Source: Aurelia coerulea (taxonomy: Eukaryota; Cnidaria; Scyphozoa; Semaeostomeae; Ulmaridae). From it: a DNA stretch of 64,000 bases. The notes below the pieces were generated by a model that had not been told where the DNA came from, made no database searches, and saw only the letters and a list, made by a program, of their open reading frames with translations. The position numbers and the translations under genes were made by a program. This document shows positions 24,745 to 35,700 of this stretch, in pieces. Positions within the stretch are counted from its first letter, which is position 1. Each line of letters opens with the position of its first letter. Location of the stretch: contig CM076955.1 in assembly GCA_039566865.1 (NCBI GenBank), positions 21,373,501-21,437,500 of the forward strand. The letters run 5' to 3'.

Positions 24745-26990
24745 ACCTGGCATATATAATAGACCATGTGCCGGGCGCAAGCAAATGCAACCGCTTTACA
24801 GTAAAAGAGATACTTATGCGGTATATTAAAGCGCAAACAATTTCGAATTGTGATCTTAGCCAATTATCTTATGCTTGCGATATCAAAGGAATAAATCAGA
24901 TAAAAACAACTTAGGATAGCTAGATTAATCAGATCTAGGCCATTGATCCATGGTTTAGGAAGAATAATTTAAAAGTACTATGGCGTCTGAATTGAAAATC
25001 ACTGTGTTAAGTAGCCCACCGCGACTGATTTTAGTGTAACAAATGGCGATTTCTTTTGAAATAAGCAGGGGGGGGTTGTTCTGAAAATGTTTCCCGAGAA
25101 AAATCTCAGCACACGTTATCTGGGCAAGTTTAGTATAACCTGGGAATTCTATCAGCCTCATGAAGTTTTATGAAGAACAGTTGAAAATCTATTCACCTTT
25201 TGGAGGTTGTCGGTTAACATGTGTTTAAAGGTTTGAAATACGTGAGTTCAGCAAATTAACATGGAATATATAACATAAAGGCAGACTGGTATGGTATGTA
25301 AACTAATAAAATAGGCTAAGCCTTTATTAATAAACGGGTGGCAAAGTAAATAGTAGTTAGTCTAGAGTTTCGGGTATCTTTCGCAATAAACTTATTAAGT
25401 TGTTTACGAGAAAAACAACGATGGCTTAGCAGTCCATGAAAACAATGTAAACAGCTTCCAGTTTCTTGTTTGATGTTTATTTTCCATCTTTACGTTTCAA
25501 GAACTTTCTAACCGTTCCAGACATTGATAATTTACTTTTTGAGAATGAGGAAAAGGCTATCTTGCAAACAATGCGTGCTCTATTGATATGCAGCACAAGC
25601 GCCGAAAGTTGTGCTCATTTTCATGGTACGGACCCCCGTCCAGCCTCATCTTGATAGACCAATCAGATTGCGTAAATTTTGATCGCGATCGCAAAACTTT
25701 GATAAATTTTAGCACCCTTTATAAAACGCTGCAAGGACACTAGGCTGGTTGACATTTCAAGAAAATATTTGAAGAAACCAATTTTTCAGATGTTGATTGA
25801 TGCCTGTTCAACAAGCATTTAAAATATCTTAAGCTTTTGAGGAATTATTGAGTCTCCAACTCACCAAAGTCAATTGCAAGAAATGTCAGGATCACATCGT
25901 CAGCAATTAAATTCCTCACCAAGTCCCTCAACTTTTTTGAAACAAGGCAGGTAGACATGTCTTTAAACCTTACTAATAAGGCTTCCAAATCCAAACAATT
26001 ACATTTGCAAGATAAACCAACGAAATCTTAGCACAGAAATCTTACTGAAGCTAATTAGAAACAGGTCTAGCCAATTCACGATGACTAAGGCTCACCAAGA
26101 TACTGCCTCAAGATAAAAATTTAACATAGAGAAGAGTCTCTTTCTGGAGATGAAATCACACTTGTTGACGCCAAACATGCCTTGTAGTTACACGTTATGA
26201 AAACTTGCCAAAAACTGGTCATGCCGAAATCAAGGGAACTTGATTAAAGAAACAGTCAAATTAGCCAACCTAGCCAAATCAAAGTACAAAGTATTTTTTT
26301 TATATATCAAATCATCACACAAAGTATTCGAAGAGTCATGAAGATCCCCAATAGGTCTGTTAATCATTCTGCATAGGAGTCTGGATCGAGCGATATTCCT
26401 ATACAATTCTATTCGAAAGCTTCGATCAAGTGGCGGTAGAACTACAATTTTTAGACTTATTACAACCCTCGTAGTTTCGCTCCTCGGTAAACTGACAAAC
26501 GCAACAACTAGAGCCGTCATCCAATTCAATAAACGAAACAGAAACGTGGACTGAAGTGGTTAGTCTATAGTACTCTTAATACACTCCCGTCACGAAGGAA
26601 TCTCAACGGCCAAAACCAAATGGCATCAAAATTATCACTGATCTACGATCCCTGATCACTTGGAGGCAGTTCAGAATTGCTAATAAGGCAAATGAAGACT
26701 TGGAAAAAACTGAAACTGATTTACCTCATTCCACAACTCAGATATACATCCCTTTCACGCACATACATACATACATACATCTGTGATTCGTTGACGCAGG
26801 TCATAATCAAGGCAGCTTAAAAAGTTAATGTGGACAATAAGGCAAGCTGAATTACACATCTTAATCAAAGAAATAACACATTAAATGTAGTGCAGTAATA
26901 AGAATGCGAGACGGCGCCAACTCAAAAAGATAAGTGACCTTTCTTCATTTACAGGATTGTATTTATGATAACTTTCGTCGATGGTTTGAA
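24745..26990. other. intergenic
   Basis: No supported gene. A plus frame 25466-25654 contains a moderately protein-like stretch (VPDIDNLLFENEEKAILQ) but has no reliable borders. (CATA)n occurs at 26758-26781. A diverged copy of the TAGACCTTTTAGC MITE family lies at about 26347-26460. Confidence 0.35.
26347..26460. mobile_element. MITE copy, TAGACCTTTTAGC family, diverged
   Basis: AGGTCTGTTAATCATTCTGCATAGGAGTCTGGATCGAGCGATATTCCTATACA closely follows the complete palindromic copy at 46999-47181 and the copy at 60939-61113. Termini are degenerate. Confidence 0.5.
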
Positions 26991-27066
26991 TCGTATGTTT
27001 GATAAACGGAACTTTCGTTGAATTTCATCGTCATGAGCTGACGGTGGAAAACAAACTTTTTCAGTT

Positions 27067-27293
27067 TTTCCACCGCAATGACTATCCTACAACCTACAAT
27101 TGCAACTGCTACAATTACAAGAATGAACATGACATTCAATTAGTCAGATGTGTTCCTCTTTTAAATATTAAAACAGAACCAGGAAAGGAGAAGCAAATGT
27201 GGTGCAGGCAACATCAGGCAAAAGAAAGTCGCCCCAAGAAATTAACCGAAAGGCAAAAGATGCATCGTCTCCAAGAATCAAGCAAAAAGTCTT
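27067..27293 (+). CDS. weak candidate terminal exon
   Basis: An acceptor-like AAACTTTTTCAG with an upstream CTGAC branch-like motif precedes a frame reading FHRNDYPTTYNCNCYNYK, then VRCVPLLNIKTEPGKEKQ and a basic end, ESRPKKLTERQKMHRLQESS, before TAA at 27291-27293. The frame is open back to 26990, but no start or partner exon was found. The Cys spacing and basic tail could suit a secreted protein; this is speculation. It could also be chance. Confidence 0.2.
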
Positions 27294-27531
27294 AAATATG
27301 AGGATATTACCCCATCAAAACTGACAAGTTAAATCAGCTTAAAATGAACTAGGCTATCATATGTTGCAAATAACAGTGAAGCGTGTGGCGACGCATAAAT
27401 AGCAAAAACGACTGATTATCTCGATCTAGAAAAATACTTCTTACGCCATAGAAGATAGCAATTGAACGTATCGGTCCGTGCCCTTCGTCAGTAGTTGATT
27501 ATTTTAGTTTATCATTGAAACATATTCAAGG

Positions 27532-27671
27532 TGTTGTGGTGCAGTGGTGTAATCCTCCGACATTGCTGCCAGAACAGTCAGGAGGACTGGGTTCGATCTC
27601 AGGTAGAGCCCCACCACTTGAGCGTCATGACGAGGGGTCGCAGATTCGATTAGGCCTATTGTACTTCGGAC

Positions 27672-27703
<32 letters not shown>

Positions 27704-27762
27704 CCATTAATCATCATAATCATCATCATCATAATCATCATCATCATCATCATAATTAACAT
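27532..27762 (+). mobile_element. tRNA-derived SINE with (ATC)n tail
   Basis: TGGTGCAGTGG (27537-27547) fits a Pol III A box and GGTTCGATCTC (27590-27600) a B box, about 45 bp apart as in tRNA genes. Between them CCTCCGACATTGCTG...CAGTCAGGAGG can pair imperfectly. There is no intact tRNA cloverleaf or CCA-type end. A short body leads directly into a long (ATC)n / (ATCATA)n run (27672-27762), a typical SINE 3' tail. Confidence 0.65.
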
Positions 27763-28043
27763 GATTCATCATCATAATCATACTGGATCGTGGGAAGAAA
27801 TTCATGCCAGACGTTCAATCAAAAATCCGATTAGAAAGTAAATGCCATATTTCTGAGGAATACTGTCTCGGTAATTGTATGCTGCTCATCTAATTAAATG
27901 TTTTACAATTAACTAAATACCTGAATTAGTTATTTATCGCCATCCACATGGAAGTTCGTCAGAGAAAGTAATCAATTTTTTGGGGAGTCTTTTCGGCTGC
28001 ATTGGTCTAACTGGTTTAATCACTGTGGTAACGTGGGTAACGT

Positions 28044-29028
28044 TAGCCTGCGCGCAGACCCATTGTCCAAAGGAGGAAAGGGTCTGCGCAACTACGAGCC
28101 AAAGCTTGCCGCTCATTCTAGGTTTCTGGAATTTAATTTATGCAATATCACAAAAGACCATGTAATTGTAATTATGCAACTACAGGAAATACCAGTGGTC
28201 AGTCGCACTGAAATCAAAATGGCGCACCACAGAAAAGATTTTGACGAAATTGTATTTGAGAATATATTCGAGAAACAACATAGCAAACAGTCTCATGCTC
28301 AGATCGCGTTTCACATGATGGTTTTGTTTTCAGTCCGCTTTTTCGTCTTTTGTTATAAATATGAAATATCTGTCCCTGAGGAAGAGAAACCTATTCTGTC
28401 TGATAACAATCATACAAAAGAAGAAAACAAGGACCTTTGAAAATTCTAGAACACTATTTCAAAAGATTGCTGAATCATTGCTGTGACGAATTCAAAAGTA
28501 CTTGTCAAAACATGCCTTTATGTTCATTAAAGGCATTGAGTCCGCATAAATAGCGTGCTGATGACCAATATCAACTTCTTTTCAATCATCAAACAAAAGT
28601 TGTGATTTAATCGCTATTGAAATTAAACCAAAGAAATTCCCGAGGATAATACAAGGATTAAGAAGCCTTTGGTCTCCACTGCTAATGACTATGTCCCTAT
28701 TATGCGATAACAAAGGGCCGTCAGCAGTTTGTCAGCACAATTCAAGATAGCGTTAACGCTCAGCTATTTATATGGACTCAATGCCTTTAATCTATCTTCT
28801 GTCTTTGAAACAATCGTTTGACTAACAAACAACGCTTTGCAAAAAAGGCCAAACAAAGAGATACAACAGCCATAGAAAATGCTACATTGGGAGGATTGGA
28901 TCAAGTAATATTTAGTGACTTATTACGAGGCCATCAGAATAAATTACGAGTAGGCCCGGCAAGCTTTGGCTCGTAATTGCGCAGACCCTTTCCTCCTTTG
29001 GACAATGGGTCTGCAACACGCAGGCAAG
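28044..29028. mobile_element. 985-bp non-autonomous hAT-like DNA transposon
   Basis: Terminal inverted repeats of about 70 bp begin TAGCCTGCGCGCAGACCCAT on the left; the right end is ...CGCAGGCAAG. Both copies of GGTAACGT (28036-28043 and 29029-29036) flank it as an 8-bp target-site duplication, which is characteristic of hAT-class insertion. Internal ORFs (for example 28033-28440) do not resemble a transposase. A second inverted-repeat element is nested at 28526-28791. Confidence 0.85.
28526..28791. mobile_element. 266-bp MITE nested in the hAT-like element
   Basis: ATTAAAGGCATTGAGTCC on the left and GGACTCAATGCCTTTAAT on the right are perfect inverted ends. The pairing continues imperfectly through ATAAATAGC/GCTATTTAT. 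TTAA occurs at both ends, so the duplication could be TTAA or TA. Non-coding. Confidence 0.75.
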
Positions 29029-29068
29029 GGTAACGTCCATCAGGCACACATCAACGCTGCGAATAGTG

Positions 29069-29387
29069 CCCGGGGGGGGGGGGGGTACTTAACTTAAATT
29101 TGTACGGGGGTGTGCCCACGAAAAAAATTTTTTTACCCTGCTCCAGAATTTTTCGCTCAAAATGATAACCTGTTTTAGAAAAAATTGGTGAAAAGTATAC
29201 TCAAAAACATGAAATTTGACCGAAAAACGACCCGATCTAGCAGAATATTCCCCTTTGACATGTTTTGACAACCTGCTCTAGAAAAATTGCTTCATTTTGA
29301 TACCCTGTGCTAGTAAAAATTGGTGAAAACGATACCCTTAAAAACGACACATCCCCGTCGGACAAATATACTAAGTACCCCCCCGGG
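29069..29387. mobile_element. 319-bp MITE with CCCGGGG...TACTTAA ends
   Basis: Left end CCCGGGG then G-run and GTACTTAA; right end TTAAGTACCCCCCC then GGG (one strand read inverted). An 8-bp duplication GAATAGTG sits at 29061-29068 and 29388-29395. The element belongs to the same type as 43837-44135. Non-coding. Confidence 0.8.
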
Positions 29388-29709
29388 GAATAGTGCCCTC
29401 GCAGGGGAGGACATCCACTGGAATACGGAGGAGATGATGGCAAGGAGCATTAAATGTACAATTCACTTATCACCTTGCTTATCACTATACAGCCACAGAT
29501 ATTTTTATTCTGTGACACAACGTCCTACTGCCATGGGTGGAAAACTGTGGGGAATGTGCAACTAACCGATGGGATTGGCAGGATCCTTGTATTGCCTCGT
29601 GTTTTGAAACATTAGTCTGGTAATAAACATTTACATCCTCTTCTCTGTATCATTTTTAGCTGCAAGGTTCAGAAGGTAATATTAATCTAACAAAGTTTAT
29701 GAAACTCAC

Positions 29710-32700
29710 CAAAATGGAAGCACTCAACTCAAGAAATGTTCGACCTCGTTTCTTGTTTCCATTTTCGATGACAAAAGTAAGGATTTGACCACTGCTCAGG
29801 ATCTACATTTGAGGAAATAGAAAATTAAGTAGAAAATGGATTTATAAACTAATGAATGGATAAATATATGATTGATTTAACGCATGAACGAATGACTACC
29901 AAGTGAGTCGAAAATGCATCCCCTGATGTCAAAATGTACCACCCGATGAGCAAAAAAGTCCACATCGTTTGAAAAAAGATTGCTCAATAAATATCACACC
30001 AATAACATTGAAAAATATCTTGTTTCATAGCAAATATGTTCAATTACATTCAGAAATTCACCCAGTTTTAATCGGTCATTCCTTCCGGTCCAGAGGCTGT
30101 AATAGATTTTATACAGAAAGCCCCCTCTGAAAGGCTGTTGATCAAAAGTGTTAACCCAGTTATGAGAATCTTTATATAATCTACAATCCAACAATTTGAT
30201 GACAAATTAAGAATTTCAAAAAATTGTCTTCCATCGGCTTTGACAGACAGCTTTTTGTGAGTGATTCAATTTAACTTATCCCTTCCAATCCTGAAAGACC
30301 GTTTTTGCTAGCTCAGTGTATTGTAGTGTAAGCTTTTACGGAACTTACCGCTGTCAGCATGTTTACAATGGAGTTCGATGTGAGATGTATCTTTTCCAAG
30401 CGCTCTGAAGACTTTAATTCATCACTACAAATGAATATAATTTTCAGCATGAGGTTTCTTTGTTAGCTTGAACCTCTACAATAAATAAAGCTAGATTTCG
30501 GATATTCATACCTGGAGTGATTACATTTTCGTAGTTATTGCTATTAATAGACTGATGAAGGCTATAACGACGGCTTGAAGAAGAAAATTGAAAAAGAATA
30601 GCCATTGATTGAATCATTCTCATCGCTGGACCCAGCTAAATCTGTAATTCAAAACGGAAATTTACAGTTTGCAATTTTGTTTTACGATTGAAAGAAATAA
30701 ACTCACATTATTTCATTAGCTTCATCAAAGAACTCTGTAATGTCATCTGCAAAGTCACTAAACATTATCACCTCTCCCATATGTAGGGCCTAGCATGAAA
30801 AGAAAATTGAAAAATAAAACTTGCAACAATATCTGAGAAAGTTGTTAACATTCTGATTTTGCTCTTACAGCATGCTATGCGTACAGTAAAAACACGCACA
30901 TAAGAACCTTCATCTATTAAGAACCTACAGCCTGAAATAATATATTTTGTACCCAATAAACAAGAACCATTTCAGGCTATATCTTAACCAGGTTCATAAT
31001 AAAGGGTTTCATTCATTCATTGGGAAATAAACGCAACAGTTTTGCCAATCGACCTCCTTCGTGAACTCCAAACCATTACTTACAGAACTATGATAGGCAG
31101 GGCCTGCATGGGTAAACTGTGTAAGGTTGGGTCGAAATGGATAGGGCCAAGAGTGCAAATAAGTTTGGCTAAGATTTAGATTCACATATTTCCCTATATT
31201 AAGAACCTACACCCTGATTACTGGATGTGCCTCATTGCATAAGAATCTAAACAGGCCGAGTTCAAAATCTTAGGTTCTTATGTGCAGGTTTTACTATATT
31301 TGAAATCGGCCATACCTATTAAAATACCGGGTGCGCCAAAATAAACTATGCACATTTGGCAGGCCACAATATTTTGAACACTTGACCGATTTTGAAGATT
31401 TATGACTTAATATTTAGCAGAGAGCCTGAATTAGATTCTAGGACTTTTTGCAAATTTTTCCGTTTTCAGTTTTTAGAGCTAGAAGCGAGTTTTTGAAATG
31501 TTCGTTTTCGAAAATATTCAGAACGATGAAAAAACGTCGATCAAATTTTAAAAGATCCAACATGAATAAACAAAGAGAAAACGTTTTCAGGGGGATTTGG
31601 GGTTTCAGTATGAACTCTCGTACAACAGATTACAATTGGTCGATTTTTAGATCGCAAATCACCACGAAAAAGTTCTCTCTTTGTCCATTCATGTCGATTC
31701 TTTAGAAAATTTGATCGATGTTTTTTGATCGTCTTCAGTGTTTTCGAAAACAAAAATCTTAGGAAACTCGCTTCTAGCTCTAAAAACTGAATAAGAAAAA
31801 TTTTCCAAAAAACCCGGTATCCAATTCTGGCTTTCTGCTAACGAATGAGTCATAAATCTTCAAAATCGGTCCAGTGTACGATTTATTGTGGCCTGCCAAA
31901 CGTGCATAGTTTATTTTGGCGCACCCGGTATCAATTAAATAATAAATGATTTCATCAATGTATTCAAACTGCATATCATTAGATAGAAGAAAGGTTGTAC
32001 TTTCAGATGGTATACATTACATCTAGCCTCACTACATAAGGACCCTCTAGTTACGCTCATCTAATTGAGTTGAATTGTTGTTGTTGTTGTCGCTCCACTG
32101 AGGGCCTTATAACCATAGAGCTGTAAAACCGGACAAAAATGTCAATCTGCGACAAGTTTTTGTCGCAAACTCATCTGCTGATTAGAATATGGCTTAGAGG
32201 AGGGCGCTTTTTGCATTGATAGCAAGAATGAACTTTTATCGAAGTTCTGATAGCAAATTTTATGGAACAGCAGTTCTGGAAAACTGTTTTTGTGGCGTTT
32301 TAAGATCAGTGGTTTTGAGAAAAAGTAGCAGATTGATTTAGGCCCACTAGATAGATCTTTTAGCTAAGATTCGAAAAAAGAATCCGAATCGAGCGATAGC
32401 TTGATACATTTGTAGAATGTTCGAATGTATACAATAGTGATAGAAGCTCCAACTCCACATAATCGAACCTTGTGTAGAATATCGAAAAGGTCAGTAAGGA
32501 GAATCAGTAAGGAGATATTCCGTTTCTGCAAGCGTTGGGGAATGAGTCTCTCTGTTGACCGAAGCGCCATCATCAAGTCAAAGAGCACAGGGAAACGAGA
32601 GACTCATCGTCATAAGTCTACATTACATCTACTAAAATCTTATCATTTGTTCAAGATATTCAATTATACTTGGGTTGCGTTTTTTCTGAAACACCCCTTA

Positions 32701-35700
32701 ATTCTCCTGTCATTTGCTTCATTGTTTTCATCGTTAAAATGAAAAAGTTTTCACCTTTGGTTAAAATAAGGATAATGAAACTATGCTCACGTTTTTCAGT
32801 TTCCAATAAAATTTGATCCCACTTTGCTTACTCCTGACATTCATATTGTGCTCTTCAATCTCTGCAACAATATTTGAAAGAGCTTTCTCCAAAGGTTCTT
32901 GTAGGCTAGGAATGAAATCTGCCAATTCTTCAATCTGTGAGTATAGAAGAGAAATGAATCCTTACATAACAAACCCATTTACCTAATACCCATTCACATC
33001 ATTGACTATTTCTTTTATTCATATAAAATGTTACATTATATGTTAACTACTATACTTTCTAACTACCATTGACTATGTTCTCACTGACACTGTAAACCAG
33101 CTCTAAATAAACCAGGTTTAAGTTTCAACCAATCAAATGGATTCTATATTTGGATTGACCAATCAGAACGCAATCTTTTATAACAGGCTTTAATTGAAGC
33201 TGGTAGCATATGCTTCTAGCAAGGACAGATTTCGTAAGCCAATAGCATGAGTTGCTTTAATTGACACCTCAATTCAAAGGGATTAGCGATCACAGACAAA
33301 GGAAATTCTCTTAACCAGTAATTCAAAACAAAGCTGCAAAAAACCCAGATAGCTAGCACGCTCGTTGTGCATTCCAAAAATTGTTTTTAAGAGCAAAAAT
33401 GAGCATGTATCGAAAGAAGAAGGATACATCCATACATCTGCCTCGGGATTTTATTTCTTTGGCTCAGAAGCTGAGTAGTAAGTAATTACACCCAAAATTA
33501 TAAGATAATTGAATCGCCTCCCGACCGGCTTTTGAATCAAACAAATTAAATGCCTGAGGCAGATGTGTGGGTACATCCTTCTTCTTTCGATATTTGCTCA
33601 TGTTTGCTCTTGAAAACAATTTCTGGAATGCACAACGAGCGAGATAGCTACCTGGGTTTCAGAGAAATTTTTGCGGCTTTCTTTGTTTTGAATTACTGGT
33701 TGAGAGAATTTCTTTTGGCTGCAATCGCTAATCGCTTTGAATTGTGGTGTCAATCAAAAGCAACTCATGCTATTGTCTTACAAAATTTGTCGTTGTTTAT
33801 GCAAATGTGAAGCTGAATGGGGTATAAGTTTCAAAGTTGACAGAAATGTCAAATAGCTTGCAAAATAGTTTAAATCGAGCACATTTGTGTGCATTATTCT
33901 AAACCCTATTCTGATGATTTCATTTTATCTTGCTCGATAGAATTTGATGAAACTGCCATGTTCCTATTTGATATCCTCCCATCCAGATTCTTTGTGGAAT
34001 AGCTAAAATGTCAGTGTATTGTATCTATCCTGACCAATTCAAAATACAATCTTTTATGGTGTAAACAGAAGTGAATACCTGTGGGAGGAGATACTCTGCA
34101 AGATTCGTTGCCGGAGTAGTATCAAAGCCAAGATCATCAAAATCAATTTTCAAACATTCTTGACTAGTCTTTATTTTCTCTGCGTAACTCACTAACCTGA
34201 AAATAAATTAAATGTGAAAACAGAGAATACAGATAAACAAATTTCGAATATATTGACAGAAAGGAAATTATCATTGCAAGGCTAAAAATTTAAAAAGCAG
34301 ATGCAGACAAGGGTGCCTACTTTGAATGAATTGTGTTTATTATCAATCCTGTTTTCGTGAAAGTACACAGAGCAATTGCTGTCCTGTAAATCCGTGCCTA
34401 ACATAAGAAAACTTTCTATAATTACAGTGAAATCGAATTCTAACCCCTGTCAGTGTTAACCAATCAAAAATCACTCTGTCTGGTTCACTATGATCATCTC
34501 TTATGACATTTGATATCGTATTACATCAACACCAGAATTTGAAATCACAACATTAGTCTTATTAGGTCGTCTTGACTGGACAGTAATTGCTCTATGTACT
34601 GTATCACGAAAACAGGACTACGAATAAACACAATTCATACAAGGTAGGCGCTCTTGATGCAAATGGATATCACCTCTTTCTTTGCACAGCATGGCTTGAA
34701 AGGTAGTTTGGCTGCTTTGCAATAAATCTACCCTAAAAATTTATATGTTTTCAATAGCTTCAAAGTGACACTGTTTTAAGCCTAACGTAATGCTACTCGA
34801 AAAATTTCGGTAGCTTATGCATCAAATTCGTTCAGAATCCTAAGTTTCTAAAGTATGTCTCAAATTAAAAGTCATGCGAAATTTGCAAAAACGTAAATTA
34901 AGCATGGAAAACGCTTAAATTTTTTCTGTTCGCGGACAATTTCACGTGACAGCTAATTAGAGATGGACTTTAACTACTTACAATGTGATCAACTTCTCAC
35001 AAATATTTTCAATCTTTTCTCTCGAAAACATCTTTCTGTTCTTTATAAATGTTTCACAGATTAACAGGAAACAGGCAACACCTATAATATAAAAGTATTA
35101 CATTAAAACTGCGCAAACAAGAACATACTTTTCAAATAAGCAGACTGACTATGTTCTTGCAAAGTGGCGCTCTTCCTGTATTTAGGGTGAAGTTCTTATC
35201 CCAGGGGGTCTAACTGACTATGATGAGCAGAAGGCTGCACAGTATACATCAATAAACTGAAGGGGGGAATCAATAAAAACATAAATTCATTTAAAAATTA
35301 CACGTCGTACGAAGAATAAGATTGTAACGACGTTTCGAGTATATCAGGTTTCCTGAAACAAACCTGAAACAAATTTGATGAAGAGTTGAACTCGAAATGT
35401 TACAATCTTAGCCTTCGTACCAAGTCGAATTTTTAAATGAAGTTATTATTTTATTCGAATGGTGGATGAAAAAGTAATGTATTGTAATAAAATCAAAGCA
35501 ATAATATTGGAACTGTCTTGTTTAATTCCCGATATGTTCAATTGAGTTCAGTAATTTACCCAGCTTTAACCGGTTATTCCTTCCAGTGGATATGGGAGAT
35601 TTTCTGCAGCTAGAAACAATAACAGTTACATGTACCAGTATATTTTGTCCTCTTGGGATCCCCCCCCCCCCGAATAAGTGCTTCATACAAGGGGGTACAC

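Noticed and set aside
27590..27600. Functional tRNA gene from the B-box match
   Set aside because: No cloverleaf or acceptor stem can be drawn; better explained as a tRNA-derived SINE head.
28033..28440. 135-codon plus ORF
   Set aside because: Begins in the TIR of the hAT-like element, has no transposase motif, and is likely chance.
30550..30575. Hammerhead-ribozyme-like CTGATGA ... GAA
   Set aside because: The conserved core and flanking stems are not in the required arrangement; other CTGATGA sites also fail.
30513..30643. Possible extra BTB-gene exon (acceptor GAATTACAG)
   Set aside because: Every acceptor choice in this stretch meets an early stop, while skipping it joins exon 30707-30789 to 30349-30424 in perfect phase.
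33550..33810. 86-codon ORF shared with 45573-45803
   Set aside because: Shared because both lie in the arms of the same foldback element; opposite arms encode its antisense, and no known domain is present.
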